Assembly: GCF_000719115.1 (NCBI RefSeq)
Contig: NZ_JOEA01000005.1
Location: forward strand, 1-64,000
DNA length: 64,000 nucleotides
Reading direction: 5' to 3'
Origin: Lentzea albidocapillata
GTDB taxonomy: Bacteria; Actinomycetota; Actinomycetes; Mycobacteriales; Pseudonocardiaceae
Within the stretch, counting starts at the first letter, position 1. Each line of letters opens with the position of its first letter. Under the pieces are notes generated by a model. The model ran no database searches, was not told the origin of the DNA, and saw nothing but the letters and a program-made list of their open reading frames with translations. Positions 22,821 through 31,539 of the stretch are shown here, piece by piece. The position numbers were made by a program, and so were the translations under genes.

Positions 22821-25372
22821 TCTGGCCGAACGGCGGCGACTACGAGCGTGCGTGCGAACACTTCCAAGCTTTCGAACGGACGGGACAGCAGTCCCAACTC
22901 GAGGCGGCGATCGACGGTTTCCGCGCATTGGCGTCGTCACGGATGGATGGAGCCATCGCGAACGGTCTCGCCATCGCGCTGTGGTCGCGCTACGAGGTGC
23001 TCGGCGGCCGAGGAGATCTGGACGAGGCCGTCGCACTGCTGCGCGACGCGGCCGGCCGGCATCCCGGCGACACCGAGCGCCTGCCTTCGTACCTGGCCAA
23101 CCTCGCGGGAACGTTGCGGCTGCGGTGGAGGGTGACGGGGTCGCGTGAGGACCTCATGGAGGCGGTCGCGGCCAGCCGTCACGCGGTGGAGGTGACGAGT
23201 GCGCGGCACCGCCGGCGTTCCGCACGTCTGAACAACCAGGCCGACGGCCTCCTCGCCCTGCACCTGCACTTCGGTGACAGCTCCGCGCTGGACAGCGCGA
23301 TCGTGCTGTTCCGCCAGGCGGTCGACACCGCCGACGCGGGCAGCGACGACCTGGTCAACGCCAAGTCCAACCTCGCGGAAGCCCTGCGGCTGCGGTTTCA
23401 GTCCACAAGGGACATAGGTCTGCTCGACGAAGCCGCGGTACTGGCGGGCGCGGTGGTGCCACGGGCGCGGACGCGCTCACTTAGAGCCCGGTTCCAGTCC
23501 AACCTCGCGCTCGTCCTGCTCGCCCGCCACAGCGCGACCGGACGGCAGAAGGACCTGCGCGCCGCGACGGACCTCGTTCGCCAGGCACTGAAGGAAAGCC
23601 CGGCCGGTCACCCCAACCGCGCGGAACGCTCCGCCGTGCTGGCGGAGTGCCGGCGGCTGGCACTGGTGTCGTCGCACGGCAACGGCAGGGCGCCACACCG
23701 GCTCGCGCCCGGCACCGGCCGGACTCCCCTTCGGTTGCGGCGCACGGCACGTCGGCTGGCCCGCGCCACCGAGGACGCGGTCAGGTCGACGCCGCACGGG
23801 CATCCCACACGCGCCGACGCGATGCTGAAACACGGTCTCGCTCTCGCCTTCCTCGGCGACGGTGCCGCGGCGCTCGCGCTGTACCGGCAGGTCGCCGGGG
23901 AGGCCGGCTTCCCGCCTCGGGTGCGAGTGGAGGCGGCAAGGCTGTGGGCGTACGAGATGGTGCGGCTCCAGGACTGGCAGGCGGCACTGGAAGCGTTCCG
24001 GCTGGCCGTCGAACTGTTGCCGCGCACCGCACCCAGGCACGCCACCCAGGCCGACCGCGAACGGGCACTCGCCGCGTTCGCCGGGCTTGCCTCCGACGCC
24101 GCGGCCTGCGCGATCCAGGCCGGTGATCCGCGGCTCGCGGTGGCACTGCTGGAACAGGGCCGCGGCGTGATGCTCGGGCACGCGCTCGACGCGAGGACCG
24201 AGCTCACCGATCTCGAGGAACAGCACCCGGATCTCGCGCGGCGGTTCGACGAGCTGCGGACCGTGCTGGACACCCCGGACAGTTCTTTCCACGACGGAGC
24301 CGGGCTCAGCGGGGAACGCAGGCACGCGCTGACCGAGGAGTGGAACCACCTGGTCGACTCCATCCGGTCGCTACCGGGTTTCGCGCGTTTCCTGCGTCCT
24401 CCCGCGGTGGAGAAGCTCGTGAACGCCGTCGGGCGCGGACCGGTGGTCATCGTGAACGTGAGCGCGCTGCGGTGCGACGCACTGGTGATCGCCGAAGGGG
24501 ACGTCGTGCCCGTCGGCCTGCCGGAGGTGAGGCTCGACGATCTCGCGGACCGCGCGGAGCGGTTCCGCCTCGACCCCGCGGACGAGATCGACTCCACCCT
24601 GTCCTGGCTGGGGCAGGCGGTGATCGAGCGGCTGCCGCTCCGGAACGAACCCGGGCACACCCGGCTGTGGTGGATACCGACGGGCCCGATGTCCGCGCTG
24701 CCGCTGCACGCCGCCGGCGACGTGATGGACAGGTTCGTCTCGTCCTACGCGCCGACCCTCCGCAGCCTCGTGTCGGTGTGGAAGGCGTCCGCGATCACCC
24801 GGCCGGACGACCCGTTGATCGTGGCCGTGCCGTCGGCGCCGGGGGTGCCGGACCTCCCGGCCGCGCAGGACGAGGCGGACGACATCGCGACCCGCTTCCC
24901 GCGCCCGCACGTCCTCACCGCTCACCGCGCCCTGCGGCGACCGGTCCTGGAAGCCTTGTCACGCCACCGCTGGGTGCATTTCGCATGTCACGCCATGAGC
25001 GTCGGCGGCCAAGGCCGTCTGGTGCTGTGGGACCACATCGAGGAACCGTTGAGCGTCAACGACATCGCGCGCCTGCGCCTGGCCGGCGCGGAGATCGCGT
25101 TCCTGTCGGCGTGCGAGACCAGCGCGGCACCACCGGAGCTGACCGACGAGTCGCTGCACATCACCGGCGCCTTCCACATGGCGGGCTTCCGCCACGTCAT
25201 CGGAACGCTCTGGCCGGTCGGCGACCGCACGGCCCAGCTCGTCGCAAGCCACTACTACGACGCGCTGGCCGTGACCCCGTCACCCGCGATCGCGCTCCAC
25301 ACAGCCGTCCGGAAGGTCCGCGAAACCCGTGCCACCGCACAGTGGGCGCCGTTCGTGCACGTCGGAGGTTGA
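22817..25372 (+). CDS. TPR-CHAT caspase-like protein
   Basis: An 851-residue protein. Residues about 10-480 are TPR-like helical repeats with many NLA, LAEALR and AVALL segments. Residues about 560-845 form a CHAT (caspase HetF associated with TPRs) domain. The catalytic dyad is intact: His725 in WVHFACHAMS and Cys766 in FLSACETSAA, and the GTLWPVGD block follows, as in active CHAT proteases. The start is the ATG at 22817, which overlaps the upstream stop; the in-frame extension to 22745 lies inside the upstream gene. CHAT-TPR proteins are known effectors in actinobacterial conflict and defence systems, where they probably cleave a partner protein upon sensing. No membrane segment was seen. 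Confidence 0.85.
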   Translation: MIWPNGGDYERACEHFQAFERTGQQSQLEAAIDGFRALASSRMDGAIANGLAIALWSRYEVLGGRGDLDEAVALLRDAAGRHPGDTERLPSYLANLAGTLRLRWRVTGSREDLMEAVAASRHAVEVTSARHRRRSARLNNQADGLLALHLHFGDSSALDSAIVLFRQAVDTADAGSDDLVNAKSNLAEALRLRFQSTRDIGLLDEAAVLAGAVVPRARTRSLRARFQSNLALVLLARHSATGRQKDLRAATDLVRQALKESPAGHPNRAERSAVLAECRRLALVSSHGNGRAPHRLAPGTGRTPLRLRRTARRLARATEDAVRSTPHGHPTRADAMLKHGLALAFLGDGAAALALYRQVAGEAGFPPRVRVEAARLWAYEMVRLQDWQAALEAFRLAVELLPRTAPRHATQADRERALAAFAGLASDAAACAIQAGDPRLAVALLEQGRGVMLGHALDARTELTDLEEQHPDLARRFDELRTVLDTPDSSFHDGAGLSGERRHALTEEWNHLVDSIRSLPGFARFLRPPAVEKLVNAVGRGPVVIVNVSALRCDALVIAEGDVVPVGLPEVRLDDLADRAERFRLDPADEIDSTLSWLGQAVIERLPLRNEPGHTRLWWIPTGPMSALPLHAAGDVMDRFVSSYAPTLRSLVSVWKASAITRPDDPLIVAVPSAPGVPDLPAAQDEADDIATRFPRPHVLTAHRALRRPVLEALSRHRWVHFACHAMSVGGQGRLVLWDHIEEPLSVNDIARLRLAGAEIAFLSACETSAAPPELTDESLHITGAFHMAGFRHVIGTLWPVGDRTAQLVASHYYDALAVTPSPAIALHTAVRKVRETRATAQWAPFVHVGG

Positions 25373-25383
25373 TCTCCGGCATC

Positions 25384-25779
25384 ATGGTCGGCATGACCGA
25401 TGACGAGTCCGATCGCGGAGTGCTCGACGTCCTGATGGGAGCAGCCGCGGGCTCGGCGCTGCTGCCGTTCGTCCAGGCGATCGTCACCAAGGGCGGCGAG
25501 GACGTCTACGCCAAGATCAAGGAGCTGCTGTCCAGGCCGGACCGCAAGCGGACCAAGGACGAGATCAAGGACTCGGGCACGGTCACCCTGTTCTCCGACG
25601 ACACTCGAGTCGTGCTCCGGATGCCGTCCCGGATGACTCCTCAGATGACCGAACGGCTGAAGCAGGTCCGGCTTCCTCCTCGTGGCGACGAGTGGCTGCG
25701 GGTCTCCTGGGACAACGCGAAGGACCAGTGGGTCGTGCGGGAATGCGATCCGCCGGACGAACTCACCACCGGACGCTGA
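25384..25779 (+). CDS. Small effector-associated protein downstream of CHAT gene
   Basis: A 131-residue protein (128 if started at the ATG at 25393). An N-terminal hydrophobic helix (GVLDVLMGAAAGSALLPFVQ, about residues 12-31) is followed by a charged helix EDVYAKIKELL and a compact C-terminal half ending RVSWDNAKDQWVVREC. This hydrophobic-helix-plus-small-domain pattern is seen in proteins accompanying CHAT and other effectors in actinobacteria, but I cannot name the family. It begins 11 bases after the CHAT stop codon and is probably in the same transcript. It may tether or inhibit the CHAT protein. Confidence 0.62.
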   Translation: MVGMTDDESDRGVLDVLMGAAAGSALLPFVQAIVTKGGEDVYAKIKELLSRPDRKRTKDEIKDSGTVTLFSDDTRVVLRMPSRMTPQMTERLKQVRLPPRGDEWLRVSWDNAKDQWVVRECDPPDELTTGR

Positions 25780-25785
25780 CACCCG

Positions 25786-25834
25786 TTGACACGCGCTAGC
25801 TAATGAGCTTAGCTTCTAGCTAAGGACATTAGCT
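25786..25834 (+). promoter_or_regulatory. Promoter with nested 37-bp palindromic operator
   Basis: TTGACA (25786-25791), 17 bases, then TTAGCT (25809-25814) form a near-consensus housekeeping promoter. Over it lies a 37-base palindrome centred on 25816: AGCTAAT (25798-25804) pairs with ATTAGCT (25828-25834), and CTTAGCT (25808-25814) pairs with AGCTAAG (25818-25824). Four TTAGCT half-sites in mirror order suggest cooperative binding by a TetR- or MarR-type dimer. The gene for it is not obviously adjacent. Confidence 0.72.
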
Positions 25835-25851
25835 TTGGGGCGGAGGACGGC

Positions 25852-26688
25852 ATGACCGAGTACCTGAACATCGACGGCGGCACCATCGCCTACGACGTGA
25901 TCGGGCAGGGGCCTCTCGTCGTGCTGGCGCACGGCATCGGCGACAGCCGCCACTCCTACCGCTTCCTCGCCCCGGCGCTGGCCGCGAGGGGGTACCGGGT
26001 CGCGAACGTCGACATCCGCGGCTGCGGTGACTCGAGCGTGGAATGGAACGGCTACAGCCGCACCGACATCGCGGGCGACCTGGTCGCCGTCGCCCGCCAC
26101 CTCGGCGGCCCCGCCGTGATCATCGGCCAGTCGATCAGCGGCGGCGCCGCGACCATCGCGGCCGCCACCGCGCCCGACGTGATCACCGGCGTCGTCGAGC
26201 TCGCGCCGTTCACCCGCGCACAGTCCCTCGACCTCGCAGGCCTGTTGCGCGTCAAGCGTTTCCGCGCGGGCTACACGCAGCTCGCGAAGGTCCTGGTCGG
26301 CGGAAGCCTGGAGAGCTGGAAGAAGTACCTCGACCTGGCGACGCCGGCCAAGCCCGCCGACTGGGACGCCGAGCTCGCCCGCATCGACGCCAAGCTGCGC
26401 GAACCCGGCCGGATGAAGGCCCTGCAGGCCATGGGCAAGTCCAGCCCGGCCGACGCCGGCGCGCAGCTGGCCAACGTCACCTGCCCGGTCCTGGTCGTCA
26501 TGGGCAGCGTCGATCCCGACTGGGCCGACCCGCGCGCCGAGGGCGAGAAGGTCGTCGCCGACCTGCCTCGGGGACGCGGTGAGCTGGCGATCATCGAGGG
26601 TGCCGGGCACTACCCGCACGTGCAGACGCCCGACGAGGTCCTCGCGCTTTCCTTGCCGTTCCTGGCGGAAACGCTGACCCGCGCCTAG
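25852..26688 (+). CDS. Alpha/beta-hydrolase
   Basis: A 278-residue cytosolic alpha/beta-hydrolase of the peroxidase/epoxide-hydrolase-like group. The oxyanion region is LAHGIGDSRHSY, the nucleophile elbow is GQSISGG with Ser94, the acid is the Asp in MGSVDPDW and the His is in EGAGHYPHVQ, so the triad is complete. The substrate is unknown. ATG at 25852 has GGAGG eight bases upstream and a strong promoter overlapped by a multi-site operator, pointing to tight induction by a small molecule. It converges on, and overlaps by four bases, the KAS III-like gene. Confidence 0.85.
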   Translation: MTEYLNIDGGTIAYDVIGQGPLVVLAHGIGDSRHSYRFLAPALAARGYRVANVDIRGCGDSSVEWNGYSRTDIAGDLVAVARHLGGPAVIIGQSISGGAATIAAATAPDVITGVVELAPFTRAQSLDLAGLLRVKRFRAGYTQLAKVLVGGSLESWKKYLDLATPAKPADWDAELARIDAKLREPGRMKALQAMGKSSPADAGAQLANVTCPVLVVMGSVDPDWADPRAEGEKVVADLPRGRGELAIIEGAGHYPHVQTPDEVLALSLPFLAETLTRA

Positions 26689-27716
26689 TCGGCTTCCGGC
26701 CACACGAGCACGGCGGAGCCCCACGTGAGACCGCCACCGAACGCGGTCAGCAGCACCCGCTCCCCGGCGTGGATCTCCTGCCGTGCCACGGCATCCGCGA
26801 GTGCGAGCGGGATGGACGCGGCACCGGTGTTGCCGACCCTCTCGATGTTGCCGAGGATCTTCTCGTCCGGAATGGACAGCCGACTGCCGACCGACGAGAG
26901 GATCCGCGCGTTGGCCTGATGCGCGACAACGCGATCGACGTCCGCCGTCGTCCATCCCGCGCTTTTGAGCACGGCGAGCGAGGATTCGGTCATCCGGGCG
27001 ACGGCGTGCTGGTAGACCTCGCGCCCGCTCATCCGGAAGTGCCGGTCCTGCTCTCCGAACCGGCCCGGCTCCGCCCGATCCCGCGCACCGCCGCCCGGCA
27101 CGGTGATGAGGTCGTGGCCCGCACCGTCACTGCCCAGGTCGAAGCCGAGGATCTCCCCCGGCTCGCCGCGCTCACCCGCGCGCAGGACCACCGCACCGGC
27201 TCCGTCGCCGAACACCACACCGGCGCTGCGGTCGTCCGGGCCGATCAACGTCGAGTAGACGTCGGCCGCGACCAGCAGCACCCGCCGGGCGATTCCCGAG
27301 GCGATCATCCCGCTCGCCGTGGCCAGCCCGTACACGAACCCCGTGCACACCGCGGAGACGTCGAACGCCGCGACCCCGGCCAGCCCCAGCTTCGCGGCCA
27401 GCGCGGGCGCCATCGCCGGGATCGGGTGGTCCGGCGTGGACGTCGTCACGAGCACCAGGTCCACCGACCTGGTCGCGCACTTGGCCAGCACGGCTTCGGC
27501 CGCGGTCAGCGCGAGGTCACCCGTGGACGTGCCCTCCCCCGCCCAGTGCCGGGTGCCGATCCCGGTACGCCTGCGCACCCAGGCGTCGCTGGTCTCCCAG
27601 TGCTGCGGCAGGTCCTCGTTCGACACCACCCTGGGCGGCACGCAGCCCGCTACGGCTTCCAGGACGGGAATCGGGCGCGGGGCGTGCTCGGTCAACGGGT
27701 CGTCTCTTCTCAACAT
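26685..27716 (-). CDS. 3-oxoacyl-ACP synthase III-like enzyme (FabH family)
   Basis: A 343-residue thiolase-fold condensing enzyme. The catalytic triad is present: Cys124 in FDVSAVCTGFVYG, His in RVVAHQANARI, and Asn in IERVGNTGAAS. FabH-type enzymes condense an acyl-CoA starter with malonyl-ACP, or act as acyltransferases in natural-product pathways. No other fatty-acid genes are nearby, so this is a stand-alone copy, possibly with a specialised substrate. The start at 27716 (ATG) lacks a good ribosome-binding site; a TTG 21 bases downstream, with GAGAAGAG before it, is an alternative. The 218-base region upstream, to the LysR stop, has no other gene. Confidence 0.84.
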   Translation of the reverse strand: MLRRDDPLTEHAPRPIPVLEAVAGCVPPRVVSNEDLPQHWETSDAWVRRRTGIGTRHWAGEGTSTGDLALTAAEAVLAKCATRSVDLVLVTTSTPDHPIPAMAPALAAKLGLAGVAAFDVSAVCTGFVYGLATASGMIASGIARRVLLVAADVYSTLIGPDDRSAGVVFGDGAGAVVLRAGERGEPGEILGFDLGSDGAGHDLITVPGGGARDRAEPGRFGEQDRHFRMSGREVYQHAVARMTESSLAVLKSAGWTTADVDRVVAHQANARILSSVGSRLSIPDEKILGNIERVGNTGAASIPLALADAVARQEIHAGERVLLTAFGGGLTWGSAVLVWPEAD

Positions 27717-27934
27717 GTGGATGAACCAAGGCCGAAAGTACCCGAGCCGGACAGGGCAGGGGCACGCCCGGTGCGGTTCGTCACGTGACGACCGGTGGTT
27801 ACTCACCGGTAGCGAATCCGTTGGCGCACAAGGATTGCTGACATGAAAGCCGCTCAGGTTCGCGCCGTCCACAGTGCATTCCATGGTCCTACTCGCCGGT
27901 AGAACTCCCTGACGTGCGCGGCCTTGGTCAGCCG

Positions 27935-28822
27935 TCACGCCTCAGCGTCGGTGCGGGCGAGTGCCAGGCAGCACCGGACGAAGTCGGTGACGGCCTCGTC
28001 CGCGTCCGGTTGCCACGCCACGCCCACTTCGCTGGGACTGACGCCGGTTACCGGGCGGTACACCACACCGGGCCGTGCGTAGAAGCGGGCGGTGGACGCC
28101 GGAACCAGCGCGATGCCGTACCCGTGGGCGATCGCGCTCAGAAACTCGTCGGGTTGTTCCGTCACGGCGCCGACGCGCACCTCCCGACCATCCCTTTCGG
28201 ACATCGCGAGCCAGTGGTCGCGCCAGACCCCGTTGCCTCCGGGCGCGGCGACGACCGGCTCGTCCACCAGTTCGGCGAAGGCGATCTCGTCACGTCCCGC
28301 CAACGGATGCGTGGAAGGCAGGGCCACCCAACGAGGTTCGTGGAACAACGACCGCACGCCGAACGACTCCTGCCCGGGGAACGGCAGGCGCAGCAGCGCG
28401 ACCGGCACCTCCGCGGTGGCGAGACCCGCGGTCGGGTCCGACCACGGCGCCTGCCGCATGTCGACCCGCCAGCCCTGCCGTCGCTCGCGGAAGGCCGCGA
28501 CGATGCCCTGCGTCGCCTCGTTCGCCGCGCTGGACAGGAACCCGACGCGCAGCACGCGGGAGGCCGCCTTCGTCTCGGCCACCGCCTCGTCCCAGGCCAC
28601 GAGCACCGCCGGCACACGCGCCGCGAGCGCATGGCCCGCGCTGGTCAGCGTCATGCCCGTGCTGGACCTCGTGAAGAGCCGCACGCCCAGGTGGGACTCC
28701 AGGTGCTTGAGCTGCTTGGTCAGCGCTGGTTGCGACACGAACAGGCGTTGCGCCGCGCGCGTGAGGTTGCCCTCCTCGGCGATGGCGGCGAAGTAGCGCA
28801 GCAGCCTCGTGTCCACGTCCAT
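27935..28822 (-). CDS. LysR-family regulator
   Basis: A 295-residue LysR protein: winged HTH at about residues 1-60 (LLRYFAAIAEEGNLTRAAQR, SQPALTKQLKHLESHLGV) and an effector-binding domain from about 90 (LRVGFLSSAANEATQGIVAA). Divergently transcribed from the DoxX-like gene with 60 bases between starts, the usual arrangement of a LysR with its target. The inducer is unknown. Confidence 0.88.
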   Translation of the reverse strand: MDVDTRLLRYFAAIAEEGNLTRAAQRLFVSQPALTKQLKHLESHLGVRLFTRSSTGMTLTSAGHALAARVPAVLVAWDEAVAETKAASRVLRVGFLSSAANEATQGIVAAFRERRQGWRVDMRQAPWSDPTAGLATAEVPVALLRLPFPGQESFGVRSLFHEPRWVALPSTHPLAGRDEIAFAELVDEPVVAAPGGNGVWRDHWLAMSERDGREVRVGAVTEQPDEFLSAIAHGYGIALVPASTARFYARPGVVYRPVTGVSPSEVGVAWQPDADEAVTDFVRCCLALARTDAEA

Positions 28823-28882
28823 TCCGCCAGGTTATGGCGACGGGTATTGGACGGGCACGTGTTCCCCGCCGACAGTGGGAAC

Positions 28883-29212
28883 ATGATCTTCGAACTGGTC
28901 ACCATCGCACTCAACACGGCCGCGGCCACCGCCGACCTCGCGAGCGCCGAGTTCGTGCGGGACAACGCGAAGAAGCTCGATCTGCCGCCCGGATGGATCC
29001 TGCCGCTCGGCGTGCTCAAGGCCGCCGGCGCCCTGGGCCTGGCCGCCGGGCTCGCCGGGGTGCCTCACGTCGGTGTCGCCGCGGCGGGCGGGTTGACGTT
29101 GTTCTTCGTCGGGGCCGTGGCACTGCACGTGCGGCGGAAAGCGCTGCGCGACATCGCGTACCCCGCCGTGTTTCTGGGGTTCGCCGCCGCCTCGCTCGTC
29201 AGTCAATGGTGA
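28883..29212 (+). CDS. DoxX-like small membrane protein
   Basis: A 109-residue integral membrane protein with four hydrophobic segments (about 1-20, 37-60, 65-82 and 90-107) and LPPGWILPLGVLKAAGALGL, typical of DoxX-like proteins. These are linked to redox or stress functions, but the specific role is unknown. Probably regulated by the divergent LysR gene. ATG at 28883. Confidence 0.8.
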   Translation: MIFELVTIALNTAAATADLASAEFVRDNAKKLDLPPGWILPLGVLKAAGALGLAAGLAGVPHVGVAAAGGLTLFFVGAVALHVRRKALRDIAYPAVFLGFAAASLVSQW

Positions 29213-29245
29213 CGTCCGCGCAGTCGGACCGACTACTCTTCGCCG

Positions 29246-30802
29246 ATGGAGGTCGCTGACCGGGACGCCGGGATCCATCTGGCCGAGCTGCTGGCCGCGT
29301 TCTCGCTGGCGACGGACCTCGGGCTGGGCCAGCCGATGGAGCACGTGCTCCGGTCGTGGCGGATCGCGGAGCGGCTCGCCGAACGCATGGGCCTGCCGGA
29401 GGACCAGCGGCAGTCGCTGTTCTACGTCTCGATGCTCGCCTGGGTCGGCTGTGTCGCGGACTCACCGGAGGTGGCCGCGTCGTTCGGCGACGACATCGCC
29501 TTCCGCTCCGACAGCTATGGGGCCGATCTCGCCGGACTGGAGGGGTTCGGCTTCTTCCTGCGCCGCGCCGGTCGCGGCGGACCGATGTGGCACCGGCTCC
29601 GGGTGGCGACGACGATCCTGACGACCGGCGGCCAGAACGTCATGCGGGGCATGCAGTCGCATTGCACGACGACCTCGACGCTGGCGGATCGGCTCGGGCT
29701 CGGCCCGGACGTGGTGACGGCGTTGCGGCAGTTCTTCACCCGCTGGGACGGGCGAGGGGTGCCGCAGGGGGTGGGTGGCCCGGACATCGCGCCGATCATC
29801 CGCCTGCTGCACCTGGCCGACGTGGTCGAGGTCCGGTATCGGACCGGCGGGATCGACGACGCGCTCGAAGTCGCCAGAGCACGACGAGGCCGCCAGTTCG
29901 CACCCGACGTGGTCGACGCGTTCATCGCGCACGCGCCGGAGGTGCTGTCCGAGGCCGGCACCGGGATCGACGTGCTGACAGCGGATCCACGGTTGCGGCG
30001 TCCGCTGACGGAGGGCGAGCTGGACACGGCGCTGGAGGCGTTCGCCGACTTCACCGACCTGCGCTGTGCCTCGCGCGCCGGGCATTCCCGTGGCGTCGCG
30101 GACCTCGCAGGCGCGGCGGCCCGGTCGATGGGGCTCCCCGCCGGCGACGTCATCGCCACCCGGCGCGCGGGCCTGCTGCACGACATCGGGCTGCACGGGG
30201 TACCGGCGACGATCCTGGACCAGCCGGGACCGCTGTCCGCCACCGACTGGGAGCGCGTGCGACTCAGCTCGTACTACACCGAGCGCGTCCTCGCCCGCCC
30301 TGCAGCCTTGGCCAGGCTGGGCGCGATCGCGGCGACAGCCCACGAACGCATGGACGGCACCGGCTACCACCGCGGCCTGTCCGGCGCGGCGATGCCGATG
30401 ACCGGGCGCCTGCTGGCCGCGGCGTGCGCGTACCGGGCGATGCTCGAACCGAGAGCGCACAGAACGGCGCTGACCGACAAGCAGGCCGTCAGCGCGGTGC
30501 GGGACGCGATCCGGACCGGCGCGCTCGACGGCGACGCGGCCGAGACCGTCCTCGCCGCCGCGGGCAACGGCGCCCGGCGGCGGGTGTCGGGCCCGGCCGG
30601 GCTCACCCCGCGCGAGGTCGAGGTGCTGATCCTGATCTCGCGCGGCGCGCAGACCGGCGAGGTCGCCGAACGGCTGGGGATCTCGCGCAAGACGGCAGGC
30701 ACCCACATCGAGCGGATCTACACCAAGACCGGCGCCTCGTCCCGCTCGACCGCGACGTTGTTCGCGCTGCGCAACGGCCTGCTCGACCCGCTCGATCTGT
30801 AG
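29246..30802 (+). CDS. HD-GYP-type phosphodiesterase-like protein with LuxR-type HTH
   Basis: A 518-residue fusion. The first part (about 1-300) is helical with an HD-like region (LRQFFTRWDGRGVPQGVGG, IIRLLHLADVVEV). The second HD domain (about 265-420) has the metal-binding HDIGLHG and AHERMDGTGYHRGL, close to the HD-GYP signature HDxxK and HHExxDGxGYP but with substitutions, so it may not hydrolyse cyclic di-GMP. The C-terminus (about 450-518) is a LuxR/NarL HTH (LTPREVEVLILISRGAQTGE and TAGTHIERIYTKTGASSR). The protein probably couples ligand or nucleotide sensing to transcription. ATG at 29246, 33 bases after the DoxX stop. The DsrE-like gene follows. Confidence 0.82.
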   Translation: MEVADRDAGIHLAELLAAFSLATDLGLGQPMEHVLRSWRIAERLAERMGLPEDQRQSLFYVSMLAWVGCVADSPEVAASFGDDIAFRSDSYGADLAGLEGFGFFLRRAGRGGPMWHRLRVATTILTTGGQNVMRGMQSHCTTTSTLADRLGLGPDVVTALRQFFTRWDGRGVPQGVGGPDIAPIIRLLHLADVVEVRYRTGGIDDALEVARARRGRQFAPDVVDAFIAHAPEVLSEAGTGIDVLTADPRLRRPLTEGELDTALEAFADFTDLRCASRAGHSRGVADLAGAAARSMGLPAGDVIATRRAGLLHDIGLHGVPATILDQPGPLSATDWERVRLSSYYTERVLARPAALARLGAIAATAHERMDGTGYHRGLSGAAMPMTGRLLAAACAYRAMLEPRAHRTALTDKQAVSAVRDAIRTGALDGDAAETVLAAAGNGARRRVSGPAGLTPREVEVLILISRGAQTGEVAERLGISRKTAGTHIERIYTKTGASSRSTATLFALRNGLLDPLDL

Positions 30803-30872
30803 GGAGAACGCCCGACGACACGGGCCCTCCCCGCTCCTAACGTCGCGGTTACCGACGAACAGGGAGCACATC

Positions 30873-31238
30873 ATGTCGAACAAAGCAGTCATCAGTCTGT
30901 CGACGGGACTCGAGGACGCGGAGAAGGTGACCGTCGCGTTCCTCGTCGCGATCGGCGCCGCCGAGACCGGGCACGAGACGCTGATGTTCCTGTCCAAGGA
31001 AGCGGTCCGCCTCGCACTGACCGGCACCGCGGCGGGCGTCGCATGCGACGGCTGCCCACCGCTGAGAGACCTCCTCCAGCGCTACGAGGCGGCCGGCGGG
31101 CGCTACTACGTCTGCCCGCTCTGCTTCAACGCCAAGCACCTCGACGCCGACCACCTCATTCCCGGCGCGGAGGTGAACGGCACCATCCCGATGTGGAAGT
31201 GGATCGGCGACGAGCCCGCGACCACGTTCAGCTACTGA
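30873..31238 (+). CDS. DsrE-family protein
   Basis: A 121-residue DsrE/DsrF-like protein with the opening KAVISLSTGLEDAEKVTVAF and several cysteines (VACDGCPPL and YVCPLCFNAKHL). DsrE-like proteins carry sulfur or act in thiol redox relays. The two CxxC motifs here point to metal binding or redox chemistry. ATG at 30873 has AGGGAG eight bases upstream. It follows the HD-GYP-LuxR gene by 70 bases and may be its regulated partner. Confidence 0.82.
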   Translation: MSNKAVISLSTGLEDAEKVTVAFLVAIGAAETGHETLMFLSKEAVRLALTGTAAGVACDGCPPLRDLLQRYEAAGGRYYVCPLCFNAKHLDADHLIPGAEVNGTIPMWKWIGDEPATTFSY

Positions 31239-31257
31239 CGACGCTTCCGGAACTCCG

Positions 31258-31539
31258 CTACTTCTCGCGCTCGTGCCAGGCCCGGACCGCGAACCCGCCG
31301 AACACCCCGAGGATCACGCAGGCGCCGAGCGCGACGAGCACCACGGAGGACAAGGTCACCCCGGCCACCACGACGAGCAGGCCGATGACGTGCAGCGACA
31401 GCATTCCGGCGACGACCGCGGTCCGGCGCGGCACCCTGGCCGCCGGGCGGTTGAGCTTGGCGGCCAGTTTCGGGTCGTCCTCGGCGAGGTGGCGCTCGAT
31501 CTCGTCGAGTTCCTGCTGCTCGTGGTCCGGCAGTTGCAC
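31258..31539 (-). CDS. DUF3040 membrane protein
   Basis: A 93-residue actinobacterial protein: an acidic N-terminal helix (LPDHEQQELDEIERHLAEDD) typical of DUF3040, then two hydrophobic segments (about 42-60 and 65-85) and a basic tail. Function is unknown. The GTG start at 31539 has GGGAGG nine bases upstream. It converges on the DsrE gene. Confidence 0.85.
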   Translation of the reverse strand: MQLPDHEQQELDEIERHLAEDDPKLAAKLNRPAARVPRRTAVVAGMLSLHVIGLLVVVAGVTLSSVVLVALGACVILGVFGGFAVRAWHEREK

